The notes under the pieces: model-generated | Databases searched by the model: none | The model's input: the letters and a program-made list of their open reading frames with translations, nothing else | What the model was told of the DNA's origin: nothing | Assembly (NCBI RefSeq): GCF_900112935.1 | Contig: NZ_FONM01000013.1 | Location: forward strand, 1 to 64,000 | DNA length: 64,000 nt | Direction of reading: 5' to 3' | Origin: Trichococcus pasteurii | GTDB taxonomy: Bacteria > Bacillota > Bacilli > Lactobacillales > Aerococcaceae | Program-made: the position numbers and the translations under genes | In this document: positions 9,431 through 17,330 of the stretch, piece after piece | How positions within the stretch are numbered: position 1 is the stretch's first letter | Layout of the letters: the number at the start of each line of letters is the position of its first letter

Positions 9431-9817
9431 GTAAAGGACAACGAGCAGCAGAATGAACAGGAACGTAGCGGTTATGATCATGATGAAGTAACGTTCGAAC
9501 AGGGCATCCAGTTTTCTCCTGAAAAGTTTGCTTAGGATAAACGACAGTACCTCTGTAACGGCTACCGCAAGATACAGATTTCGGGTCAAAGCGGACAAGA
9601 TAGCTTCATCAGTATATTGAGCCGGGATCGTTCTGATCACAAACATCGTTGCGATAAGGGCAGATCCGTAATAGATCGTTTTCCCCAAGCTGATGACTTC
9701 GGAAGCATCCCTTTTTTCATCTCCCAGAAGCAAGAAAATACCGCTGAACACAAACCCGGCAAGTATCCCGGCAAAATTCGCATAGTTGCTGCTCATAGCG
9801 GCCCAATCAACTAGCAT
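9431..9817 (-). pseudogene. 5' part of a small membrane-protein gene split by the IS element
   Basis: The first 129 codons of an unrecognised membrane protein that starts MLVDWAAMSSNYANFAG (GGGGGAT upstream of the ATG at 9817). Hydrophobic segments are visible at roughly residues 15-35, 50-65, 85-105 and 115-129. The frame reaches a TGA only because the IS begins right after the TAC codon at 9431-9433. Joined to 7979-8116 it would give a 174-residue protein. The function is unknown. Confidence 0.72.
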
Positions 9818-9863
9818 ATCCTTATCCCCCATCCTTTAAGAACAAGCATTCCGACGCTTCAGC

Positions 9864-9890
9864 AAAAAAACCGAGCTTTTGCGCTCGGCC
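9864..9890 (-). terminator. Terminator of the hydroxyacid dehydrogenase gene
   Basis: On the minus strand GCCGAGC and GCTCGG(T) form a tight GC-rich stem around GCAAAA, followed by seven T. It lies 25 bases after the stop codon. Confidence 0.88.
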
Positions 9891-9914
9891 TTCATTCGGT
9901 ATTCATCATTGGAA

Positions 9915-10919
9915 TTAGCTGATCACACTCGTCGGTTGATCCTGAAGGTAATTGACCAGATTATCCAAGGCGATTTCGATGGCCCGCAAGTTTGTTTCCT
10001 GCGAACCCCATGCGATATGCTGCGTGATTCTGGCACTATCCAACTGAAACAGTTCGATATTTTTTGTGGGCGGTTCTTCCGAAAGGACATCCAAGCCTGC
10101 CGCATAGATTTTGCCTGATTTTAACGCTTCAGTCAACGCCAGTTCGTCGATGATCTCTCCGCGGGCCGTGTTCAAAAGGATCACCCCATGCTTCATCTGG
10201 TCGATAGCCGCACGATTGATCAGATGATAGGTTTCGCTCGTCAAAGGCGTGTTGATCGAAATGATATCCGACTCCTCCAGCAACTGCTCCAGAGAGACTT
10301 GATCAATGAACTGATAAGCCAGACCTTCCTTATAGGTGCGGCTGTAGCCAAGAACATGCATCCCCAAAGCATCGGACTTGCGGGCCAACTGGAAACCTAT
10401 ATTCCCCAAGCCGATGATGCCGATCGTTTTGCCGCTGATTTCCAATTGCCTCGTTGCGGGAATGAACCAAGTGCCGGGCTGCGGGTCCGTCCAATCTGTA
10501 CTTTTAACGATGTCGCTGTTCGTTTGAACATTCTTACAGATATCAAACAAAAGTCCTAGCGTGAATTCGGCGATCGCTTCCGCACCATAGATGGTATTCG
10601 TCACGGTCACACCATATTTTTGCGTCAAAGCTTTATCCATCTCGGCATAACCATGCGATAAGGTAGCCAAGTAGCGAATATTGGGATGTCTGATAAACAA
10701 TTCTTCATTGAAATTCTCTTCGGTGATGAAAAAGCCGATAACGATTTCGGCATCGCCGATGGCCTGGTCATAGGACTCGAAGGAAGAATCATGGACGATT
10801 TCGACCCGATAACCGGTTATTTCGGGTATGTCGGATATCCCTTCCCACGCATTCAAAAGATTTTGGAAATTATAGTTCGATGAATCCGGACGCCAGTTTT
10901 GTAGTATGACTGCCTTCAT
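9915..10919 (-). CDS. D-2-hydroxyacid dehydrogenase, NAD-dependent
   Basis: A 334-residue oxidoreductase of the D-isomer-specific 2-hydroxyacid dehydrogenase family, which interconverts 2-keto acids and D-2-hydroxyacids with NAD(P)H. The Rossmann motif GLGNIG is at about residues 170-175, the substrate arginine lies in LLNTARGEIID, the catalytic glutamate in LSEEPPT, and the catalytic histidine in ITQHIAWGS. It stands alone, between its own terminator and a spacer of about 280 bases. The substrate cannot be told from sequence; glyoxylate/hydroxypyruvate reductase or phosphoglycerate dehydrogenase-like activity are both possible. Confidence 0.9.
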   Translation of the reverse strand: MKAVILQNWRPDSSNYNFQNLLNAWEGISDIPEITGYRVEIVHDSSFESYDQAIGDAEIVIGFFITEENFNEELFIRHPNIRYLATLSHGYAEMDKALTQKYGVTVTNTIYGAEAIAEFTLGLLFDICKNVQTNSDIVKSTDWTDPQPGTWFIPATRQLEISGKTIGIIGLGNIGFQLARKSDALGMHVLGYSRTYKEGLAYQFIDQVSLEQLLEESDIISINTPLTSETYHLINRAAIDQMKHGVILLNTARGEIIDELALTEALKSGKIYAAGLDVLSEEPPTKNIELFQLDSARITQHIAWGSQETNLRAIEIALDNLVNYLQDQPTSVIS

Positions 10920-11147
10920 ATATTTTCCTCCTTATTGAAAAAGTTCCACACTGGAATAACTTTTTGTGAAAACTTCTAACATGAAATTTGTTATAAATGA
11001 ATATTAGAGCAGTTTTTTCAGAAAATCAAACTTCTTCTGTCCTTTTTGAGTGAGAAAACCTCACACACAACAATTGCTTTTGTCCTCATTTGGATGTTTA
11101 TGTTATATTTTCCGCTATCTATTCATTTGATAAAAAACAGTAATCGC

Positions 11148-11194
11148 AAAAACATCCACACCGAGCAAATACAACCTGCTTGGCGTGGATGTGG
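11148..11194 (-). terminator. Terminator of the GPH symporter-GH2 operon
   Basis: On the minus strand ACATCCACGCC and GGTGTGGATGT form a long stem with inner structure (CAAGCAGG...), followed by TTTTTG. It lies shortly after the symporter stop codon. Confidence 0.82.
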
Positions 11195-11200
11195 AATTGT

Positions 11201-12598
11201 CTAGTCTTCTTGCGCTTTGGATTTCATCAGATTTTTCATTTCTTCGATATCTCCATAGTGCTTCGCAACCGGGTTGAACCGTAATGCTACCAAAAGAATA
11301 ACCGCAGTTATTGTTGGAGCACCAAACCTCAGGAAGTTGATTGCTGTCATCGTGCTCTCCGGTTGATTGCCAATGGCCCCTGCAACATAACCTGAAACAG
11401 CCAATAGAGCTAAAATACCCGAATTTGTGATTGTATTCCCAGTTTTCTGAGCGAATCCTTTGATTGACGCAATCAATCCGTTTGCGGAAATACCTTCCTT
11501 AAACTGAATGTAATCAATCGCATCATTCACGAGGACATTCACTAATGCGTTCTGCATGGAGGCGATGCTTGAAGCCAGGAAAGTCACCACATACAGGAAC
11601 GTCAAATTGCTCTTTCCAAAGAAAAACAATAACGTATAGCAGATGATCGCCCCAACTTGAGTGAACACAAGCGCACGCTGGCCGGTTTTAAAAATTTTAA
11701 GCACAATCGGCATCAGCACCATCATAGATACCAGCGCACCGATCGATACGATTCCCATGTATAAAGGAATCAGGTCCGGTCTCCCAAGATAGTACATCAC
11801 ATAGTATACGGACGAACTGAACATCAAGCCATAGCCCACCGAAGCCATCAACCAGACAATCAAAAATGGCGTCAGTTCTTTGTGTTTCAATACTCGCTTC
11901 AAATCTTGTTTGATGGAAGTGTTCTCGATTTTGGTCAGATAGCGTTCTTTGGAAGTCTTGAATAATGTCCAGAAAGAGAAGAATGAAAGAATGCCACAGA
12001 AGAGCATCAGCGGGATGAATCCGTTGCTGAACCCCATATTTTCAAAGAAGCCCGTGATAGTAGTCGTGAAGGTTGATCCCACAGTGAACATCAAAGCCAT
12101 CATACCAGCGCTCAGCGCAATAATTTTGTTTCTTTGTTCATTATCTTTTACAACCGCAGGCAACAGCGCCATATGGGGCATCGTATACATCGTGCCTGAC
12201 ATCCCGTATCCAATGTAGATGATCAAGATATAGATGAACTTACCCGTAGCACTGAAGTCGGGATTCACCCATAACAGCGTTGCAAAGAACGTGAACAAAA
12301 TCGGTGCAGGCACAAAATACGGTCTGTATCTTCCCCATTTGGTATTTGTTCGGTCCGCAATCACACCCATTATCGGGTCATTGATCGCATCCCACAGCGT
12401 GGAAATGAACATAATCAGCGAGGCTGCTGCAGCCGGCAACAGCATTGTATCCGTCATGAATACTGCGAAATAGGTACTGATGACAGCGCCCGCCAGCATG
12501 GGTCCCCCATTCAATGCAGACGCATAAGACCAACTGAATAGTTTGCTTACCTTCTCTTGAGGTTGTGCTATGGTTGTTTGTAATAATTTCTCTTCCAT
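11201..12598 (-). CDS. GPH-family sugar:cation symporter (MelB-like)
   Basis: A 465-residue, roughly twelve-helix permease of the glycoside-pentoside-hexuronide family, importing a glycoside with sodium or protons. Family features include the N-terminal motif with DAINDPIMGVIADRTNTKWGRYRP (the loop between helices 2 and 3, split here for description) and repeated glycine-rich helices. It lies 29 bases after the GH2 hydrolase gene on the same strand, so the pair forms a transport-and-hydrolysis operon. The substrate is probably a beta-galactoside or beta-glucuronide, following the hydrolase. Confidence 0.92.
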   Translation of the reverse strand: MEEKLLQTTIAQPQEKVSKLFSWSYASALNGGPMLAGAVISTYFAVFMTDTMLLPAAAASLIMFISTLWDAINDPIMGVIADRTNTKWGRYRPYFVPAPILFTFFATLLWVNPDFSATGKFIYILIIYIGYGMSGTMYTMPHMALLPAVVKDNEQRNKIIALSAGMMALMFTVGSTFTTTITGFFENMGFSNGFIPLMLFCGILSFFSFWTLFKTSKERYLTKIENTSIKQDLKRVLKHKELTPFLIVWLMASVGYGLMFSSSVYYVMYYLGRPDLIPLYMGIVSIGALVSMMVLMPIVLKIFKTGQRALVFTQVGAIICYTLLFFFGKSNLTFLYVVTFLASSIASMQNALVNVLVNDAIDYIQFKEGISANGLIASIKGFAQKTGNTITNSGILALLAVSGYVAGAIGNQPESTMTAINFLRFGAPTITAVILLVALRFNPVAKHYGDIEEMKNLMKSKAQED

Positions 12599-12627
12599 CG
12601 TAAATTATCTCCCCTATCTATTGAATT

Positions 12628-15087
12628 TTATGGATTACCTTTCGAATCACTTACTGCGCTCAGCTGCCCTTCTTTTCCGCACCCCTCAGCAACAGCAACC
12701 TTTATTTTGGGAACTGCCGCAGCTTCTTTTTTGACAATGAGCAAAGCCTTCCCTGAGAACAAGTGCAGCGCGTTCTCCTTATCCTCTTCTGCATATGCCG
12801 GATTTCCGTTCCCCGTACCCAGAAGCGAACCATTTTTTATCGCTATGTCCAGAGCATTATTGGCCATAGGTACAACATTGCCCGCTCCATCTATCGCTTC
12901 CACCTTGATCAACTGCGTTGTTTCGCCGTCATATATGACCTCAGTCAGAAAATCCACCGCTTCTTTCGCTGTCACTCTTGCATCCGAAACCACTGCTTCT
13001 CCTTTGCTGTATGCAATAACCTTCAATTCACCCGGTATAAAATCAACAACCCAACTATTGTGATGTTCACCGACTGATTGTTTCCCTTGACTGTCATCGT
13101 TCACGAACAGTTCCACTTCATCGCAATTGCTGAATACCCTGACTTCTACTTTGCCGTCCTCATTAAAGGTCAGACCTTCCTTATTCCAATGGGGCATGAC
13201 ATGAACCATCGGCGTTTCTGTCCATTTTGATTGATAGTAGTAGAAGTAATCTTTTTCGAAGCCGCAAGTATCCAACACACCAAATTGAGAGCCGATCCCT
13301 GGCCAGCCGAATGGCGCTGGTTCGCCTGCGTAATCAAAAGCTGTCCAAATGAAGGAACCGCCCATATAGGGATTTTGTTCAATGAAATCAAGGACTTCTT
13401 CCGGTCGTGCCGTCCCGCCAACACCAGGATCGCCTAGCTTGCGCTTTCCAGGCAACACCATTGAATACAAGGAACCAAAGTTGTTCGTTTGACATTTTTC
13501 TGCATTATCTTTATAGATGCCACGAGTAGAAAAGTAAGAAGCGTTCTCTGTACTCATAAGCGGTTGCTCAGGGTAATTTGCCTTTATTTTTTTCAGACCT
13601 TCTCCCATGACACCGGCCTCCGGGTAATTGACGCCAACCACATCAAAATTTGACATGTATTCTTGATCCACAATACCTTCCGGATTAAGCAATTCAGCCG
13701 AAACCAACAGATGCTCATAATCTAGCGATTGCATCAAAGCAGTCACTCTTTTGGCCATCCTGTGACCCAATTTAGTATTCCCGATCACTTCTTCGTTGGC
13801 TATGGACCAAAAGCAGAGGGAGGCATGATTGCGCGTTCGCTTCACCATTTTTTCCAAATCGCGCAGCCTCCAAGGACTGGTTTCGAGAATTCGATTTTCA
13901 TTCATCACAATAATCCCCAGCCTGTCGCAACAGTCCAACAGGTCTTTACTGGCAAAGTGATGCGCGCTTCTGTAGGCATTCACCCCCATCTCTTTTAATT
14001 TCAGCAGTTTAAACTCCACGATATCTTTATTCAATGCAACACCTACGCCCGCAAAATCTTGATGCTCGCACACGCCTTTTAATAGGTAGTTGCTGCCATT
14101 CAGGAAAAACCCGTTCTTGTCGTAGGAAATTTTCCGGATTCCGAATGTAGTGCTGAATTCATCAATATTTTGCTGTTCCCCGTATATCCGGATGGTCGCT
14201 TCATATAAGTGGGGCGTTTCCGGCGTCCAAAGTCTAGGCTGGTAAATCAAAAAATCCTTATTGATGCTGACCGAATGCAACGGTTCAATTGTGATTCCAT
14301 CAAATGCCACTTGTTGATCGCCAACATGCAACGTGGGTCTGACGGTCTGTGGTTTGTCTGTGCAGTTGACAAAGGTTGCTTCACAGCCAAGTACGGCATT
14401 TTCACCAATTTCCTTTGTATAGATATAGAAAGAATCATCATCCACGTATACTTTCGGAAGGAATTGTAAACGGACTTCTTTGTAGATCCCGGCTCCCTCA
14501 TACCACCATCCTTCAGCCCCTGTCGTTGTATCCGCCCGGACCAGCAGCACATTCACCCCTTCATCGCCGAATTTGGCTATTTCGGTGATATCGAATTCGA
14601 AAGGAGTGTAACCGCTTATATTATCACCCAAATAAATGCCGTTGAGCCAAACGGATGCCATCCTCATCACACCATCAAACTTTAACACTATCTGATTTGC
14701 TTCCAGTGTGGCATCCAAGGAAAATGTTTTTCGGTAGTACCCGATATTTTCCGGCTTGGAACCACTCATCAATAATTCCGGCGCATCCACATAGGGAACA
14801 GCCACTGACCAATCGTGAGGAATAGCAATCCTGTCCCATTCTTCCGTCAGCTCTGAATCCATATCGGTTCCCGCCAGCATCCTCAAACCTCTCTTTAAAT
14901 CGCCTTGAGAGATGAGATTCAGAAAATGCTTCCCGCCTTGCCCGATCGTGATCTGTTCCCCATCTTCGCCTTTGAGCGGAGCGGTCAGGCCACCGATTGC
15001 CCCAGCTTTTTTAACTGTTTTCACGGGAGAGCCGATTTCCCCCAGGTGAAACCGCCAATCATCATTCAACTTCATTTCGTTTCGCAT
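12628..15087 (-). CDS. Glycoside hydrolase family 2 (beta-galactosidase-like)
   Basis: An 819-residue cytoplasmic GH2 enzyme: N-terminal sugar-binding domain (residues about 60-220), immunoglobulin-like domain, TIM barrel, then a C-terminal region starting KDYFYYYQSKWTETPMVHVMPHWN that is typical of GH2 enzymes with extra C-terminal domains. The acid/base glutamate is in FWSIANEE (about residue 430) and the nucleophile in MSTENASY (about 513). I chose the ATG at 15087 because AAGAGGG lies six bases upstream; a TTG two codons earlier is less likely. Likely substrates are beta-galactosides; beta-glucuronides or related glycosides cannot be excluded. An AraC-type gene diverges from it. Confidence 0.9.
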   Translation of the reverse strand: MRNEMKLNDDWRFHLGEIGSPVKTVKKAGAIGGLTAPLKGEDGEQITIGQGGKHFLNLISQGDLKRGLRMLAGTDMDSELTEEWDRIAIPHDWSVAVPYVDAPELLMSGSKPENIGYYRKTFSLDATLEANQIVLKFDGVMRMASVWLNGIYLGDNISGYTPFEFDITEIAKFGDEGVNVLLVRADTTTGAEGWWYEGAGIYKEVRLQFLPKVYVDDDSFYIYTKEIGENAVLGCEATFVNCTDKPQTVRPTLHVGDQQVAFDGITIEPLHSVSINKDFLIYQPRLWTPETPHLYEATIRIYGEQQNIDEFSTTFGIRKISYDKNGFFLNGSNYLLKGVCEHQDFAGVGVALNKDIVEFKLLKLKEMGVNAYRSAHHFASKDLLDCCDRLGIIVMNENRILETSPWRLRDLEKMVKRTRNHASLCFWSIANEEVIGNTKLGHRMAKRVTALMQSLDYEHLLVSAELLNPEGIVDQEYMSNFDVVGVNYPEAGVMGEGLKKIKANYPEQPLMSTENASYFSTRGIYKDNAEKCQTNNFGSLYSMVLPGKRKLGDPGVGGTARPEEVLDFIEQNPYMGGSFIWTAFDYAGEPAPFGWPGIGSQFGVLDTCGFEKDYFYYYQSKWTETPMVHVMPHWNKEGLTFNEDGKVEVRVFSNCDEVELFVNDDSQGKQSVGEHHNSWVVDFIPGELKVIAYSKGEAVVSDARVTAKEAVDFLTEVIYDGETTQLIKVEAIDGAGNVVPMANNALDIAIKNGSLLGTGNGNPAYAEEDKENALHLFSGKALLIVKKEAAAVPKIKVAVAEGCGKEGQLSAVSDSKGNP

Positions 15088-15163
15088 ACACAACCCTCTT
15101 TTTCTTGGTATCGCTTTATTCCCTTTGATAGTTACATTTTACTTAAAAAGAGGACATGATATA

Positions 15164-16243
15164 ATGGTAGAAATCGACCCCCATCCACTGAACTATGTGA
15201 AAAATCGACATCCGAAAATGAATATGAAGGTGTGGAAAAAAACTATGATTGAAGCAAATTCATTACCCGAAAAACTTAAAGACTTACAAAACAATTTATC
15301 GGAAAAACCAGCCAGCGTTTTGGATACGAACAGTCCCGTTTCGATGTATTTCAAAACGGCTAAAGATAATCAAATTTTGTATACTGCAGCATACGGAGGA
15401 GAAATCAGATACCTGATTGGCGACAGCATTAATGTGCCGCACAAACATGCGCACTTTGAATTGATGTATGTCCTTCATGGGTCCCTTACTAATTACATAG
15501 AAGATAAAACGGTCTATTATCGCGCCGGTGATGGGTGCCTTATGAACCGTCAGATCAATCACTACGAAGTCCTGGATCCGGCCTGTTCCGTTGTGTTCGT
15601 AAACTTTTCGCCGGAGTATTTGACTTCCATTTTTAATGAAACCTTTTCGCACAAGCAACTCCCGACACTAGGTCCGTTATTTGAATTTCTGCGGGCCAAT
15701 ATCGCTGATGACGACGATTTGAAACGAAGCTACGTTGAGTTTACTCAAACAAACGAAGAAAACCGCACTTTCAACATCCTGCTGGATTCCCTTCAATTAG
15801 AATTATCCACATCCAAACTGGGCGCAGGTTATTTCCAAAAAGGCCTGTCTTTACGCATCATCGACGCTCTCCAGAACAACACAATCTTTTTCACGAAATT
15901 TATGGACCTTGGATTAAGTAAAGAGGACTTCCTGGTGGCTCAAGTTTTGAATGCCCTCGAAAAAAGAATGGGGAACATCACGCGTGCAGAATTATCGGAA
16001 ATAACCCATTATAATGATGAACATCTGAATCGAGTGGTCAAGAAGAATACTGGCCTCAGCATCATGAAGCATGCAAAAAAGCTGAAAATAAAGCATGCGA
16101 TGGATCTGTTGGCCCATACGGATATGACAATCAGTGATATTTCCAGCGCCATCGGATTCACTTCGGAGTCGCACTTCTACCGTTTTTTCAAAGAAAATCT
16201 GCAGCAATCGCCCGACCAATTCAGACAAGAAAAAAAGCTATGA
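15164..16243 (+). CDS. AraC-family transcriptional regulator
   Basis: A 359-residue activator with an N-terminal cupin-like sensor (HKHAHFELMYVLHGS, near residue 90) and a C-terminal pair of helix-turn-helix motifs (ITHYNDEHLNRVVKK and DISSAIGFTSESHFYRFFKE). The ATG at 15164 is preceded by AGAGGA nine bases upstream, so I did not use the longer frame. It diverges from the GH2-symporter operon across about 76 bases and is the natural regulator of that operon. It converges with another AraC gene, and the two stop codons are only six bases apart. Confidence 0.9.
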   Translation: MVEIDPHPLNYVKNRHPKMNMKVWKKTMIEANSLPEKLKDLQNNLSEKPASVLDTNSPVSMYFKTAKDNQILYTAAYGGEIRYLIGDSINVPHKHAHFELMYVLHGSLTNYIEDKTVYYRAGDGCLMNRQINHYEVLDPACSVVFVNFSPEYLTSIFNETFSHKQLPTLGPLFEFLRANIADDDDLKRSYVEFTQTNEENRTFNILLDSLQLELSTSKLGAGYFQKGLSLRIIDALQNNTIFFTKFMDLGLSKEDFLVAQVLNALEKRMGNITRAELSEITHYNDEHLNRVVKKNTGLSIMKHAKKLKIKHAMDLLAHTDMTISDISSAIGFTSESHFYRFFKENLQQSPDQFRQEKKL

Positions 16244-16262
16244 TTTTTCTCACAGCTTTTTG
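16232..16262. terminator. Bidirectional terminator between convergent AraC genes
   Basis: AAAAAGCT and AGCTTTTT form an inverted repeat around the two convergent stop codons, giving T-runs on both strands. The terminator overlaps the last codons of both genes. Confidence 0.7.
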
Positions 16263-17248
16263 TTTCGGTGCATTTTTTTCCTTAACTGATTGGGTGTCTC
16301 TCCGTACTCATTCTTGAATATCTTGAAGAAATAACTCGGGCTGGTGATGCCAAGCTCTGCAACGATTTTTTCGATCGGTTTGTCGGTCCCGATCAGCAGA
16401 TCGTAGGCCTTTTGCAGTCGTCGTTTCGTGACCCACTCTTTGAACGTCAGGCCTGTTTCTTGTTTGAGAAGATTGCTGAGGTAATTTTTGTTGAAATTCA
16501 ATTGTTTCCCCAGACCTTCCAACGTGATGCTGGCGTATTCACTGTCGATGATCTCCAGGGCATCGATCACTTTCTTGTTGAAAGGGAGTTCCCCGGCTTC
16601 GCTGGACATGATATCCTCCAGTTCGGCCAGGATGACCAACAACCAAAGTTCCACTTTCTCGAATTTAGGCGTTTCGTCTACAAAATAATCGGCAAGCAAA
16701 TAGGACAAGCACGTGCTGATCCGTTGATTATCGGCGGTGCTGAAATGCAGATAAGGCCGGTGACGGCTATTTTTTTTGCCCACGGTCAACAGAAAATCAG
16801 TGATCAGACTATGCCTCTGCGCCATCCTTTGGAGTACTTTCGTATTGATGGCGTCCGACTTGATCAAGATATTGATCAGAATGTCCTGCTCACCGAGCTT
16901 ATCGATGGAATGGCCGGTTCCCGGATCGATCATCAGCAGATTGCCTTGCTTCATCTGGATTTTTTCCTGGCCGATCCACTGGGTGCATTGTCCTTGCAGA
17001 AGATAATTCAGCTCCAGGAATTCATGCGAATGGGTGGGCATGGCAAAATAGCGGGCATGCCGGTTCATGAAGATTTGATGATCCACAAAAAAATCCTCAT
17101 CAGACAAATGAAAATCAAGCAGATAGCCGGCTGTTGCCGCTTGATTTTGGAATTTGGCGGTTATTTGTTCGGCCGTCATGGTTTTCATTTCAGCTTCAAG
17201 CGGCGTTTCTTTCAGCAAAATTCCCAAAATTTCTTGTGCCGTGGACAT
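16250..17248 (-). CDS. AraC-family transcriptional regulator
   Basis: A 332-residue regulator with an N-terminal cupin (MPTHSHEFLELNYLLQG) and C-terminal AraC-type DNA-binding domain (LEGLGKQLNFNKNYLSNLLKQ and IVAELGITSPSYFFKIFKNEYG). The ATG at 17248 follows AGAGGAG at good spacing. It lies between two glycosidase units and resembles the rhaR-like protein at 43276 in domain layout and in the N-K-N-Y-L-S-N helix. It could control the GH78 gene upstream of it, but a strong terminator separates them. Confidence 0.88.
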   Translation of the reverse strand: MSTAQEILGILLKETPLEAEMKTMTAEQITAKFQNQAATAGYLLDFHLSDEDFFVDHQIFMNRHARYFAMPTHSHEFLELNYLLQGQCTQWIGQEKIQMKQGNLLMIDPGTGHSIDKLGEQDILINILIKSDAINTKVLQRMAQRHSLITDFLLTVGKKNSRHRPYLHFSTADNQRISTCLSYLLADYFVDETPKFEKVELWLLVILAELEDIMSSEAGELPFNKKVIDALEIIDSEYASITLEGLGKQLNFNKNYLSNLLKQETGLTFKEWVTKRRLQKAYDLLIGTDKPIEKIVAELGITSPSYFFKIFKNEYGETPNQLRKKMHRNKKL

Positions 17249-17292
17249 ATTTATCACTCCTCTGCTCTTCATGCCCATTTTATCAACTCCAT

Positions 17293-17330
17293 CACAAAAA
17301 GCAAAGGCCTTCGGGCCTTTGCTTTTTGTG
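17293..17330. terminator. Perfect 17-bp hairpin terminator after the GH78 gene
   Basis: Seventeen paired bases around a TTCG loop, with AAAAA/TTTTT inside the stem. It abuts the GH78 stop codon at 17331 and would terminate on the minus strand before the next AraC gene. Confidence 0.9.
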
